NCBI GenBank assembly: GCA_031282905.1
Contig: JAITCV010000101.1
Coordinates: forward strand, 1 to 7,199
DNA: 7,199 bases
Direction of reading: 5' to 3'
DNA from: Azoarcus sp.
Lineage (GTDB): Bacteria > Pseudomonadota > Gammaproteobacteria > Burkholderiales > Rhodocyclaceae
Part shown: positions 1 to 5,466 of the stretch, piece by piece
How positions within the stretch are numbered: position 1 is the first letter of the stretch
Layout of the letters: the number at the start of each line of letters is the position of its first letter
Position numbers and translations under genes: made by a program
Notes under the pieces: model-generated
The model's database searches: none
What the model saw: only the letters and a program-made list of their open reading frames with translations
Told to the model about the DNA's origin: nothing

Positions 1-24
1 GAGCACGTCGATCGTTGGCTTCAT
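1..24 (-). CDS. Possible start of a minus-strand gene leaving the window
   Basis: On the minus strand an ATG lies at 24-22 and the frame stays open to the window edge, giving only MKPTIDVL. It begins 4 nt after the TGA (31-29) of the minus-strand reading frame described at 29-202, which is ordinary operon spacing. No good ribosome-binding site precedes it. Eight codons are far too few to name a family. It is listed because the spacing fits a two-gene minus-strand unit; it may equally be chance. Confidence 0.2.
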
Positions 25-28
25 CAGT

Positions 29-202
29 TCACGCCGGCTCAGTAGGTCGCCACTGCCGACCCTCAATGCCGCCCATGGCCGATCCGGCATTGCGGGCGCT
101 GGCGGCAAGCTGGGCGTGAGCAAATCCACTTGCAATACGCTGGAGTTCGTTATATGCTTGTTGTGTATCGGCCTTCAGGGCGAGTTTACTGGCAGTGGCC
201 AT
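29..202 (-). CDS. Doubtful small hypothetical protein, minus strand
   Basis: From ATG at 202-200 this frame gives 57 residues ending at TGA 31-29. The N-terminal two thirds is Ala/Gln/Leu-rich and could form an amphipathic helix (SKLALKADTQQAYNELQ near residues 5-21). The last part, GGIEGRQWRP, is encoded by one copy of the 26-bp direct repeat. The frame is open much further upstream, to 604, for 191 codons. The upstream part is antisense to the hydrophobic gene at 212-391 and shows the Glu/Asp/Gln-rich composition expected of an antisense shadow. No ribosome-binding site precedes 202. I do not recognise a family. Support is limited to plausible codons and the close spacing to a possible next start at 24. 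Confidence 0.22.
   Translation of the reverse strand: MATASKLALKADTQQAYNELQRIASGFAHAQLAASARNAGSAMGGIEGRQWRPTEPA
44..69. repeat. 26-bp direct repeat, copy 1
   Basis: These 26 bases recur without mismatch at 488-513. The core GGTCGCCACTGCCGACC contains short inverted arms GGTCG/CGACC around a 7-nt loop. Similarity continues imperfectly beyond the perfect part: both copies are followed by a GCCGA(T/C)CCGGCAT segment, after slightly different spacers. The two copies are 444 bp apart, a multiple of three, so both encode IEGRQWRP in the same minus-strand frame. Repeat family unknown. Confidence 0.75.
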
Positions 203-211
203 GGGGGGCAC

Positions 212-391
212 ATGAAGGATTGGCAAAAAGAAACCGCGTGGGGGGTGCTGCTGGGGGCGATCATCCTGGCTGTCGTACTCATCTGGGGGGTAGATGGATA
301 TCTCGCGCTGTTGGCGATCGGCGTCTTGATCATCGTCATTGGCTATCCTGGCATTTCCCTGCTGCTCCTCCTCCTCGGGCTGGGGCGATAA
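212..391 (+). CDS. Small hydrophobic membrane protein (59 aa)
   Basis: This is a 59-residue protein with a short charged N-terminus (MKDWQKETAW). A first membrane segment covers about residues 11-27. A second hydrophobic stretch covers about residues 30-57; it is interrupted by GYPG at 44-47 and ends in a Leu-rich run and Arg59. The single Asp28-Gly turn fits a two-segment hairpin. A G-rich stretch (203-208) sits just ahead of the ATG but is a poor Shine-Dalgarno. The frame is open back to 116, but the upstream residues look unlike an N-terminus, so 212 is preferred. Codons favour C/G third positions, like the rest of the window. No family is recognised. Two-helix proteins of this size include holins, toxin peptides and accessory subunits, but nothing here selects among them. 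The gene lies inside the pair of 26-bp direct repeats and is followed by a G+C-rich hairpin. Confidence 0.45.
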   Translation: MKDWQKETAWGVLLGAIILAVVLIWGVDGYLALLAIGVLIIVIGYPGISLLLLLLGLGR

Positions 392-400
392 GCGCGCGCC

Positions 401-423
401 GCCTCCTTGCCCGGCAAGGCGGC
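401..423. terminator. G+C-rich hairpin after the small membrane gene
   Basis: CCTTGCC (405-411) and GGCAAGG (413-419) are perfect inverted arms around a single C. After one mismatch (T404/C420) the pairing continues with GCC (401-403) and GGC (421-423). It begins 10 bp after the stop codon at 391. No T tract follows, only tcttcgt, so intrinsic termination is uncertain. It may instead be a stability hairpin or part of a palindromic repeat. With a one-base centre, the innermost pairs must open to form a loop. Confidence 0.4.
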
Positions 424-487
424 TCTTCGTGGTGCCGATGCCTCGCCGCCCATCGGGCTGCCACTGGCCTTGCCGGGCTGCTGGTGC

Positions 488-513
488 AGGTCGCCACTGC
501 CGACCCTCAATGC
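488..513. repeat. 26-bp direct repeat, copy 2
   Basis: This is a perfect match to 44-69, with the same GGTCG/CGACC inverted arms. On the left, copy 1 is preceded by cagt and copy 2 by gtgc, so the perfect identity begins at the A. On the right, a related CCGGCAT motif follows in both copies. The pair flanks the membrane-protein gene in direct orientation. Confidence 0.75.
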
Positions 514-752
514 TTCGCCGACCCGGCATCAGGCCATAAAAAAGTGGGAAGAGCAGCCGAGTTCGCCCCAGTCTGCATCGAAGTGATCGCGGCTCCGGCG
601 GCAAATCTCACCACGTTGAATTGCCCTATGGGCTGTGCCGGTTTCTTCAATGCGATTGGCCCTGCCAGCGTGATGAAATCTTTTCGCCCGGGCAATGGCA
701 AGCGTATCAGGCAGGCGTATCATCCACGCCTCCTTCATCCACTGTCCGCAAC

Positions 753-2015
753 ATGCATGTGATGGTTCTGGGAGCCGGCATCACGGGCGTCACCACCGCC
801 TGGTTTCTCCATGAAGCCGGATTTGAAGTCAGTGTCATCGACCGTCAGTTTGACGCGGGGCAGGAAACCAGCTTCGCCAATGGCGGGCAGATTTCAATCA
901 GCCACCCGGAACCGTGGGCCAATCCTTGCGCCCCGCTCACCGCGCTTTCCTGGCTGGGCCGCGTCGGCGCGCCACTGCGTTTCGTTCCGCGCGCCCATGC
1001 CGATCAATGGCAATGGGCTTGCCGTTTCCTGTGCGAATGCCTGCCCGGACGCAGCCGTCGCAATACCGCGGCCATCGCCGCGCTCGCCGTATACAGCTTG
1101 CGAAAACTTCACCATGTGCGGGAAGCGGCGGGCATCGCCGACGCTTATGACGCACGTGCCGCAGGTATTCTCCATCTGTTTTTCGATCCGCGCCCGTTTG
1201 CGCGCGCCCGTGCGAAAGTCGAGGAATTCGCCCGTTTCGGCATCGAAGTCCGCCCCTGTACGCGCGAACAATGTGTCGACGCCGAGCCTGCGCTGGCTGC
1301 TGTCGCGCCACGGCTTGCCGGAGGACTTTTCGCGCCCAACGATGAATCGGGTGACGCGATGCGTTTTTCCATGGCGCTCGCCCGTGTGCTCGCCGATTGC
1401 CGCGTGCAGTTCCACCATGGCATGACGATAGAGCAATTGCTCGTCGATGACGGCAGGTTTGCCCGTGCAATGGCGACCGATAGCGCGGGCAAGCGTTATG
1501 CGTTTACCGCCGACGCCTGCGTGGTCTGTCTGGGCAGTCATGGCCGTGAGTTGCTCCGTCCCTTGGGTGAAAACCTGCCGATTTTCCCGCTCAAGGGGTA
1601 TTCGGTTACCGCGCCGGTCATCGACCACGCGCGCGCGCCCACGGTCAGCCTCACCGACGAAGCGCGCCGCATCGTCTGCTCGCGGCTTGGCGAACGCCTG
1701 CGCATCGCCGGCACCGCCGAACTCAACGATTACAACCGCGATCTCGACCAGGCGCGCATCAGGGCGATGCTGGATTGGGCCGAAGACCGTCTCCCCGGCG
1801 CCATCGCCCGTGACCAGGTTACGCCGTGGGCGGGGCTGCGTCCGGCGACGCCGGGCGGCGTGCCCATCATTGGCCGCAGTGCTTACCCCAACATCTGGTA
1901 CAACACCGGCCACGGCCCTTTGGGATGGACGCTTGCCTGTGGCTCGGCGGCGGCGCTGGTCGCGCTGATGCGGGGGGAAACGCCCGTGTTGAACTTTCCA
2001 TTCCGGCGCGGATAA
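753..2015 (+). CDS. dadA: D-amino-acid dehydrogenase, DadA-type FAD flavoprotein
   Basis: This is a predicted FAD-dependent dehydrogenase that oxidises D-amino acids to 2-oxo acids and ammonia and passes electrons to the respiratory chain at the inner membrane face. It has 420 residues, the usual length for DadA. The Rossmann FAD motif GAGITG is at residues 7-12 and the first acidic strand end VIDR at 28-31. The DadA-like ETSFANGGQIS block is at 38-48. The C-terminal FAD/substrate block contains RPATPGGVPIIG and GHGPLGWTLACGS. I chose ATG 753 because the dinucleotide-binding strand starts immediately after it. The frame is open back to 621, but that extension has no family character. ATG 762 is an alternative. 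No Shine-Dalgarno is visible. No alanine racemase (dadX) or Lrp-type regulator lies in the window, so the D-alanine pathway context is unsupported. A related D-amino-acid or glycine oxidase specificity cannot be excluded. Confidence 0.88.
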   Translation: MHVMVLGAGITGVTTAWFLHEAGFEVSVIDRQFDAGQETSFANGGQISISHPEPWANPCAPLTALSWLGRVGAPLRFVPRAHADQWQWACRFLCECLPGRSRRNTAAIAALAVYSLRKLHHVREAAGIADAYDARAAGILHLFFDPRPFARARAKVEEFARFGIEVRPCTREQCVDAEPALAAVAPRLAGGLFAPNDESGDAMRFSMALARVLADCRVQFHHGMTIEQLLVDDGRFARAMATDSAGKRYAFTADACVVCLGSHGRELLRPLGENLPIFPLKGYSVTAPVIDHARAPTVSLTDEARRIVCSRLGERLRIAGTAELNDYNRDLDQARIRAMLDWAEDRLPGAIARDQVTPWAGLRPATPGGVPIIGRSAYPNIWYNTGHGPLGWTLACGSAAALVALMRGETPVLNFPFRRG

Positions 2016-2163
2016 ATCACCGTGGTGACAGTGGATTCATCTGGCTTTGCCGCTTTTCGTGCTTGGAAGAACGGCCGCGAAACGCCAGATATTTTTTGGA
2101 AAGCCAAACACTATGGGCACATCCAACGTTGGCTTTCGGAAGCGGTTCATCCAGGGATGGAAG

Positions 2164-2190
2164 CATTCCACAACCCATCGGCGTGGAATG
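2164..2190. repeat. Inverted repeat, 8-bp arms
   Basis: CATTCCAC (2164-2171) and GTGGAATG (2183-2190) are perfect inverted arms around an 11-nt loop. This is the cleanest stem-loop in the non-coding gap. No T tract follows, so it is not an obvious terminator for the dehydrogenase gene 150 bp upstream. Confidence 0.5.
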
Positions 2191-2311
2191 AAGTCCGGGT
2201 TACGCTCCGCTTCGGAGATTTCCTCACCCTGCGGACGGATGTACGGGATAGCCCGCATCAAGACAGAAATTCTCGACGGTACCTGGTGAAAATGTCATTT
2301 ACGCGCAGTTC

Positions 2312-2343
2312 CCGGCCGATCCGTCTTCTGAACATCGGGCCGG
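2312..2343. repeat. Inverted repeat with bulged G
   Basis: CCGGCCGAT (2312-2320) pairs with ATCGGGCCGG (2334-2343), leaving one unpaired G and a 13-nt loop. The stem is G+C-rich and lies about 90 bp ahead of the PHP gene. The same CGGCCGAT core reappears in the palindrome over that gene's start codon (2419-2432). That is suggestive of a shared binding motif but is only two occurrences. Confidence 0.45.
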
Positions 2344-2413
2344 CATCCAGCGGCACGGTCCATCCTTGTGATCATTTGCGATCATCATTGCACGCGATGA
2401 CTTTGACAGATTT

Positions 2414-2432
2414 TGTTATCATCGGCCGATGA
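2414..2432 (+). promoter_or_regulatory. Candidate extended -10 and palindrome on the PHP start codon
   Basis: TGT-TATCAT (2414-2422) matches the extended -10 form TGnTATAAT with one mismatch in the hexamer. Transcription from it would start about 6-7 nt later, at or near the A of the ATG (2429), giving a leaderless message. No Shine-Dalgarno precedes the ATG, which fits this. A perfect 14-bp palindrome TCATCGGCCGATGA (2419-2432) covers the last bases of the -10 and the start codon and could be an operator. No good -35 lies at the right distance; the consensus TTGACA at 2403-2408 is too close to this -10 box. Confidence 0.35.
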
Positions 2433-3265
2433 ACGCTGATCTCCACTGTCACTCGACCCTTTCCGACGGCTGGCTTTCGCCTGCGGAGGTAGTGCGCCGG
2501 GCGCATGCCCACGGTGTGGCGCTGCTGGCGCTCACCGACCATGACGAGCTTGGCGGCGTGGCGGAGGCTGCGGCGCAAGCTGCGGCGCTGAGTATGGATT
2601 TCGTCACCGGGGTCGAAATCTCGGTGAGTTGGCGCGATGAGACCATCCACATCGTCGGCCTGGGGCTGGACCCGGCCAATCCGGCGCTGCTCGCCGGTCT
2701 CGCGCAGGTCAGAAGCGGGCGCCAGGCGCGCGCCGAGGCGATGGCGGCCGCGCTCGAACGGGCAGGCATGCACGATGTGCTCGCGGGCGCGCGCCGTCAG
2801 GCGCGCAACCCGGAGATGATCGGACGCGCCCATTTCGCCCGTCACCTCGTGGCGAGCGGGTTGATGCCTGATGTGCATACGGTGTTCAACCACTATCTCG
2901 TGCGCGGCAAACCGGGTTTCATCGATCACCAATGGGCCGCGCTGGCCGACGCGGTAACATGGATCAACAACGCTGGCGGCATTGCCGTGGTTGCGCACCC
3001 GGCGCGCTACCGGCGTTTGTCCACGGCGGCGCTGGAGCGGCTGTTCGACGAATTCATCGAGGCGGGCGGCGCGGGCGTGGAAGTCGTCGCCGGCGCGCAA
3101 ACCCCGGACGAAATGCTGCGCTTCGCAACGCTTGCCCGCCGCCGCGGTTTGCTGGCTTCCCGCGCGTCGGATTTCCATGGGCCGGAGGAAAGCCTGGTCG
3201 ATATCGGGCGCTGCCCTCCCTTGCCGCCCGACCTCGTGCCGGTGTGGTCGCGGCTCGGTTTTTGA
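2429..3265 (+). CDS. rnm: PHP-domain 5'-3' exoribonuclease, RNase AM family
   Basis: This is a homologue of E. coli YciV/TrpH (RNase AM), a metal-dependent PHP phosphoesterase. That enzyme trims 5' ends of rRNA precursors and also cleaves 3',5'-nucleoside bisphosphates. The 278 residues are close to the family length and all metal-ligand motifs are present: DLHCHS at 4-9, TDHD at 36-39, GVEIS with Glu63, IHIVG with His74, GRAHF with His135, AHPARY with His190 and SDFH at 247-250. The family helical insertion lies between about residues 85 and 160, including the conserved YLVRGKPGF near 156-164. The ATG at 2429 places DLHCHS at the expected N-terminal position. The protein has no signal peptide and is cytosolic. 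It heads a co-directional block with yciO 44 bp downstream, a neighbour pair also found in E. coli. Exact substrates are inferred from homology. Confidence 0.9.
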   Translation: MNADLHCHSTLSDGWLSPAEVVRRAHAHGVALLALTDHDELGGVAEAAAQAAALSMDFVTGVEISVSWRDETIHIVGLGLDPANPALLAGLAQVRSGRQARAEAMAAALERAGMHDVLAGARRQARNPEMIGRAHFARHLVASGLMPDVHTVFNHYLVRGKPGFIDHQWAALADAVTWINNAGGIAVVAHPARYRRLSTAALERLFDEFIEAGGAGVEVVAGAQTPDEMLRFATLARRRGLLASRASDFHGPEESLVDIGRCPPLPPDLVPVWSRLGF

Positions 3266-3309
3266 TTCTTCTCCCATTCCATTGATCGTCATACAAATTC
3301 TCTTCAGTC

Positions 3310-3933
3310 ATGGCCCAGTTTTTTTCCCTGCATCCCGACTCCCCACAACCCCGCCTGATTCGCCAGGCCGCCGCCATCATCCGCGACGGCGGCGTGACCG
3401 TGTTTCCAACCGATTCGGCTTATGCGCTGGGTGGACGGCTGGGCGACGCCGACCTGCTCGACCGCATCCGCCAATTGCGCGGGGTAGATGAACGTCATCA
3501 TTTCACCTTGCTGTGCCGCGATCTCTCCGAGATCGGCACCTTCGCCAAGGTCGACAACGCGCAATATCGCCTGCTCAAGGCGACGACGCCGGGGCCTTAC
3601 ACCTTTATCCTCGAAGGCACGCGCGAATTGCCCAGACGCCTCCTCCATCCCAAACGCAAAACCATCGGCTTGCGCGTGCCCGAGCACGCGGTGGTCGCGG
3701 CGCTGCTTGCCGAACTGGGCGAACCGATCCTGTCCTCCACCTTGCTGCTGCCTGGCGAGGAACTGCCGCTCACCGATGCCCGGGAAATCCGTGACCGCCT
3801 GGAAAAGAAAGTCGATCTGGTAATCGAGGCCGGCGTGTGCAGACCGGAAGCGACGACGGTCATCGACCTCTCCAGTGGCGCGCCGGAACTGGTGCGCGCG
3901 GGGCGGGGGGCACTCGACCCGTTCGGGCTATGA
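3310..3933 (+). CDS. yciO: YciO, Sua5/YrdC-fold protein
   Basis: This is a 207-residue protein that matches E. coli YciO (206 aa) along its whole length as I recall it: the MxQFFxxHPD start, FPTDSAYALG at 32-41, FTLLCRDLSE at 65-74, PGPYTFIL at 94-101, RRLLHPKRKTIGLRVP at 109-124 and TTVIDLSSG at 182-190. The YrdC/TsaC fold binds ATP and double-stranded RNA; TsaC/Sua5 make threonylcarbamoyl-AMP for tRNA t6A37. YciO is a separate subfamily whose cellular role is not settled. Here, too, the segment equivalent to the TsaC KxR motif reads ERHHFTL (61-67), so I do not call it the main t6A enzyme. The ATG at 3310 agrees with the family N-terminus; no strong ribosome-binding site precedes it. The stop is 22 bp before the protease start. 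Confidence 0.9.
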   Translation: MAQFFSLHPDSPQPRLIRQAAAIIRDGGVTVFPTDSAYALGGRLGDADLLDRIRQLRGVDERHHFTLLCRDLSEIGTFAKVDNAQYRLLKATTPGPYTFILEGTRELPRRLLHPKRKTIGLRVPEHAVVAALLAELGEPILSSTLLLPGEELPLTDAREIRDRLEKKVDLVIEAGVCRPEATTVIDLSSGAPELVRAGRGALDPFGL

Positions 3934-3955
3934 CGAGGAGACTGTCATCGTAATC

Positions 3956-4603
3956 ATGATTTTTCTGGTCAAACTGCTGATCTGGGTGCCGCCGGTACTG
4001 CTGGCGATCACCCTGCACGAGGCCGCGCACGGCTACGTTGCACGCTATTTCGGCGATTCCACCGCCGAGCAGGCCGGGCGCATCACGCTCAACCCCTTGC
4101 GTCACATCGACCTGGTCGGGACGTTTCTGGTGCCATTGTCCATTTTTGTAATTTCCATGATGACCATCGATACCGGTCTGCTGTTTGGCTGGGCAAAGCC
4201 GGTGCCGGTGAATTTCGCCAATTTGCACAAACCCAAGGCCAACATGCTATGGGTCGCCGCCGCCGGCCCTTTCGTCAATCTGGCCATGGCGTTGGGCTGG
4301 GCGGCGATTTACGCGCTGTCCAGCGAAGGACGGGGAGGTCATCTACTGTCGCTGATGGCAACCACCGGGATGCAAATCAATGTGATGCTGATATTGCTCA
4401 ACCTGCTGCCGCTGCCACCGCTCGATGGCGGCCGCATTACCTTCAGCCTGCTGCCCAAGCGTTTGGCATGGTCGTACGCGCATATCGAACCCTATGGCCT
4501 GCCCATCCTGGTCGTACTGCTGTTGACGGGCGTACTGTGGGATATCCTCAACCCGCCATTCGACAGCGTCATGCAAACATTGCTGTATCTGGCCAGACAT
4601 TGA
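3956..4603 (+). CDS. Site-2-type M50 zinc metalloprotease
   Basis: This is a 215-residue polytopic intramembrane metalloprotease of the M50B group. The zinc motif HEAAH is at 21-25 inside the first membrane helix. The third-ligand motif sits in LPPLDGG at 153-159, in the form LNLLPLPPLDGG. Other hydrophobic segments lie near 53-69, 97-121, 136-155 and 181-197. The family signature AGRITLNPLRHID is at 40-52. There is no PDZ domain, unlike RseP, so this is the short form whose substrates are mostly unknown. ATG 3956 is preferred because a membrane segment starts at once. The frame is open upstream into yciO, but that part is Arg/Gly-rich and out of character. The GAGGAG at 3935-3940 is 15 nt from the ATG, farther than ideal. 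The TGA overlaps the scpA ATG (TGATG). Confidence 0.87.
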   Translation: MIFLVKLLIWVPPVLLAITLHEAAHGYVARYFGDSTAEQAGRITLNPLRHIDLVGTFLVPLSIFVISMMTIDTGLLFGWAKPVPVNFANLHKPKANMLWVAAAGPFVNLAMALGWAAIYALSSEGRGGHLLSLMATTGMQINVMLILLNLLPLPPLDGGRITFSLLPKRLAWSYAHIEPYGLPILVVLLLTGVLWDILNPPFDSVMQTLLYLARH

Positions 4604-5466
4604 TGGAAATCACCATGCCCGAGGACGCAACGGCGCAAATCATTCCGTTGCCGCTGGCGGTGGCCGACCCGGCGCGCGAAATAGCGGCGCTGGCGCGCCT
4701 GTATGGCGAACCCATGCTGGAACTGCCCAAGGATCTGTACATTCCGCCCGACGCGCTGCGGGTATTCCTCGAAGCCTTCGAGGGGCCGCTCGACTTGCTG
4801 CTCTACCTGATTCGCCGCGCGAACCTCAACGTGCTCGACATCCCGATGGCGCCGCTGACCGCGCAATATCTCGAATATGTCGAAGCAATGCGCACCACCC
4901 ACCTGGAACTGGCCGCGGAATACCTGCTGATGGCGGCGATGCTGTTGGAAATCAAATCGCGCATGCTGCTGCCGCGTCCGCCGCGCGAGGAAGCCATCGA
5001 AGAAGACCCGCGCGCCGAACTGGTGCGGCGGCTGCTCGAATACGAACAGACCAAGCTCGCCGCCGCGCGGCTCGATGCCTTGCCGCGCGCCGGGCGCGAT
5101 TTCGAACCCGTCGGCGTGTTCGTCGCCGAAAAAGTGGTCGAACGCCTCCCCGAAGTCAGCCTGCATGATTTGCAACTGGCCTGGCTGCGGCTGATGAAAC
5201 GGGCGCGGCTCACCCAGCACCATCGCATCGACCGCGAACAATTGTCGGTACGCGAGCATATGAGCCTGATCTTGCGAAAATTGTCCGATGGCGCCTTCGT
5301 CGTCTTCGACACCCTGTTCGACGCGACCCTGGGCCCCGCGGGTCTGGTGGTGAGCTTTCTCGCCGTGCTCGAACTGGTCAAGGAAACCATGGTGGTGATC
5401 ACCCAGAACGAGGCGTTCGCGCCGATTTATGTGAAGCTCGCCGATGGATCGTCCGCAAACGCCTGA
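4603..5466 (+). CDS. scpA: Segregation and condensation protein A (ScpA kleisin)
   Basis: This is the kleisin subunit of the SMC-ScpAB condensin, which organises and segregates the chromosome. The protein has 287 residues. The hallmark N-terminal kleisin motif [13 protein letters not shown] is at 59-71. The SMC-neck helix [19 protein letters not shown] follows at 106-124, then an acidic linker around 128-137. The C-terminal winged-helix segment contains [11 protein letters not shown] and ends with [11 protein letters not shown] 4603 overlaps the protease stop by one base, suggesting translational coupling. ATG 4615 is an alternative with a GGAAA 6 nt upstream. The roughly 50 residues before the kleisin motif are an N-terminal extension that is longer than in Firmicutes and ordinary for betaproteobacteria as I know them. 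The gene overlaps scpB by 23 bp. Confidence 0.92.
   Translation: MEITMPEDATAQIIPLPLAVADPAREIAALARLYGEPMLELPKDLYIPPDALRVFLEAFEGPLDLLLYLIRRANLNVLDIPMAPLTAQYLEYVEAMRTTHLELAAEYLLMAAMLLEIKSRMLLPRPPREEAIEEDPRAELVRRLLEYEQTKLAAARLDALPRAGRDFEPVGVFVAEKVVERLPEVSLHDLQLAWLRLMKRARLTQHHRIDREQLSVREHMSLILRKLSDGAFVVFDTLFDATLGPAGLVVSFLAVLELVKETMVVITQNEAFAPIYVKLADGSSANA

Larger units (their letters stand above)
392..752. other. Intergenic region without a convincing gene
   Basis: This stretch lies between the small membrane gene and the dehydrogenase. It contains the hairpin at 401-423 and the second 26-bp repeat at 488-513. Several frames are open across it on both strands, but their products are Arg/Pro/Ala-rich and have no recognisable motif. 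TATCAT at 718-723 resembles a -10 box for the dehydrogenase, but there is no acceptable -35 at 16-18 nt. I therefore annotate no promoter. Confidence 0.5.
2016..2428. other. Non-coding, repeat-rich intergenic region
   Basis: This 413-bp gap between the dehydrogenase and the PHP gene is visibly less G+C-rich than its neighbours. It holds several inverted repeats: AAAGCCAA 2100-2107 with TTGGCTTT 2129-2136; the perfect palindrome CCAACGTTGG 2123-2132; CATTCCAC 2164-2171 with GTGGAATG 2183-2190; and CCGGCCGAT 2312-2320 with ATCGGGCCGG 2334-2343 (one bulge). A plus-strand frame from GTG 2022 stays open into the next gene and a minus-strand frame covers 2037-2261. Both have unusual composition and no motif, so I call neither. 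The region could be a degraded mobile or dispersed repeat, or a structured leader. Confidence 0.55.

Noticed and set aside
42..60. REP element with a GTAG head next to the first repeat copy
   Set aside because: GTAG occurs only before copy 1, not copy 2, and the stem is only 5 bp.
621..752. A 44-residue N-terminal extension of the dehydrogenase
   Set aside because: DadA proteins begin with the FAD strand right at the start codon; the extension has no family likeness and ATG 753 fits.
130..762. A 210-codon plus-strand frame across the leader region
   Set aside because: It is Arg/Gly/Trp/Pro-rich without motifs, overlaps the better membrane-protein frame, and runs into the dehydrogenase start.
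894..1913. A 339-codon minus-strand frame inside dadA
   Set aside because: It is an antisense shadow of a G+C-rich gene; it has no domain, and the opposite strand carries clear FAD motifs.
2017..2028. TCACCGTGGTGA palindrome just after dadA as a terminator
   Set aside because: Its 5-bp arms enclose only two bases and no T tract follows.
2037..2261. A 74-codon minus-strand frame in the same gap
   Set aside because: It has no supporting signal. The phrase IPYIRPQGEE reminded me of repeat-encoded pseudo-proteins, but I could not support a repeat identity.
2403..2408. Consensus -35 hexamer TTGACA
   Set aside because: At 16-18 nt downstream there is no -10-like hexamer, and the TATCAT at 2417 is only 8 nt away.
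2022..2432. A 136-codon plus-strand frame in the gap before the PHP gene
   Set aside because: It has a GTG start without a ribosome-binding site, unusual composition and no motif, and it overlaps inverted repeats; treated as non-coding.
2372..3292. A 306-codon minus-strand frame opposite the PHP gene
   Set aside because: It is a shadow frame; the plus strand holds every PHP metal-ligand motif.
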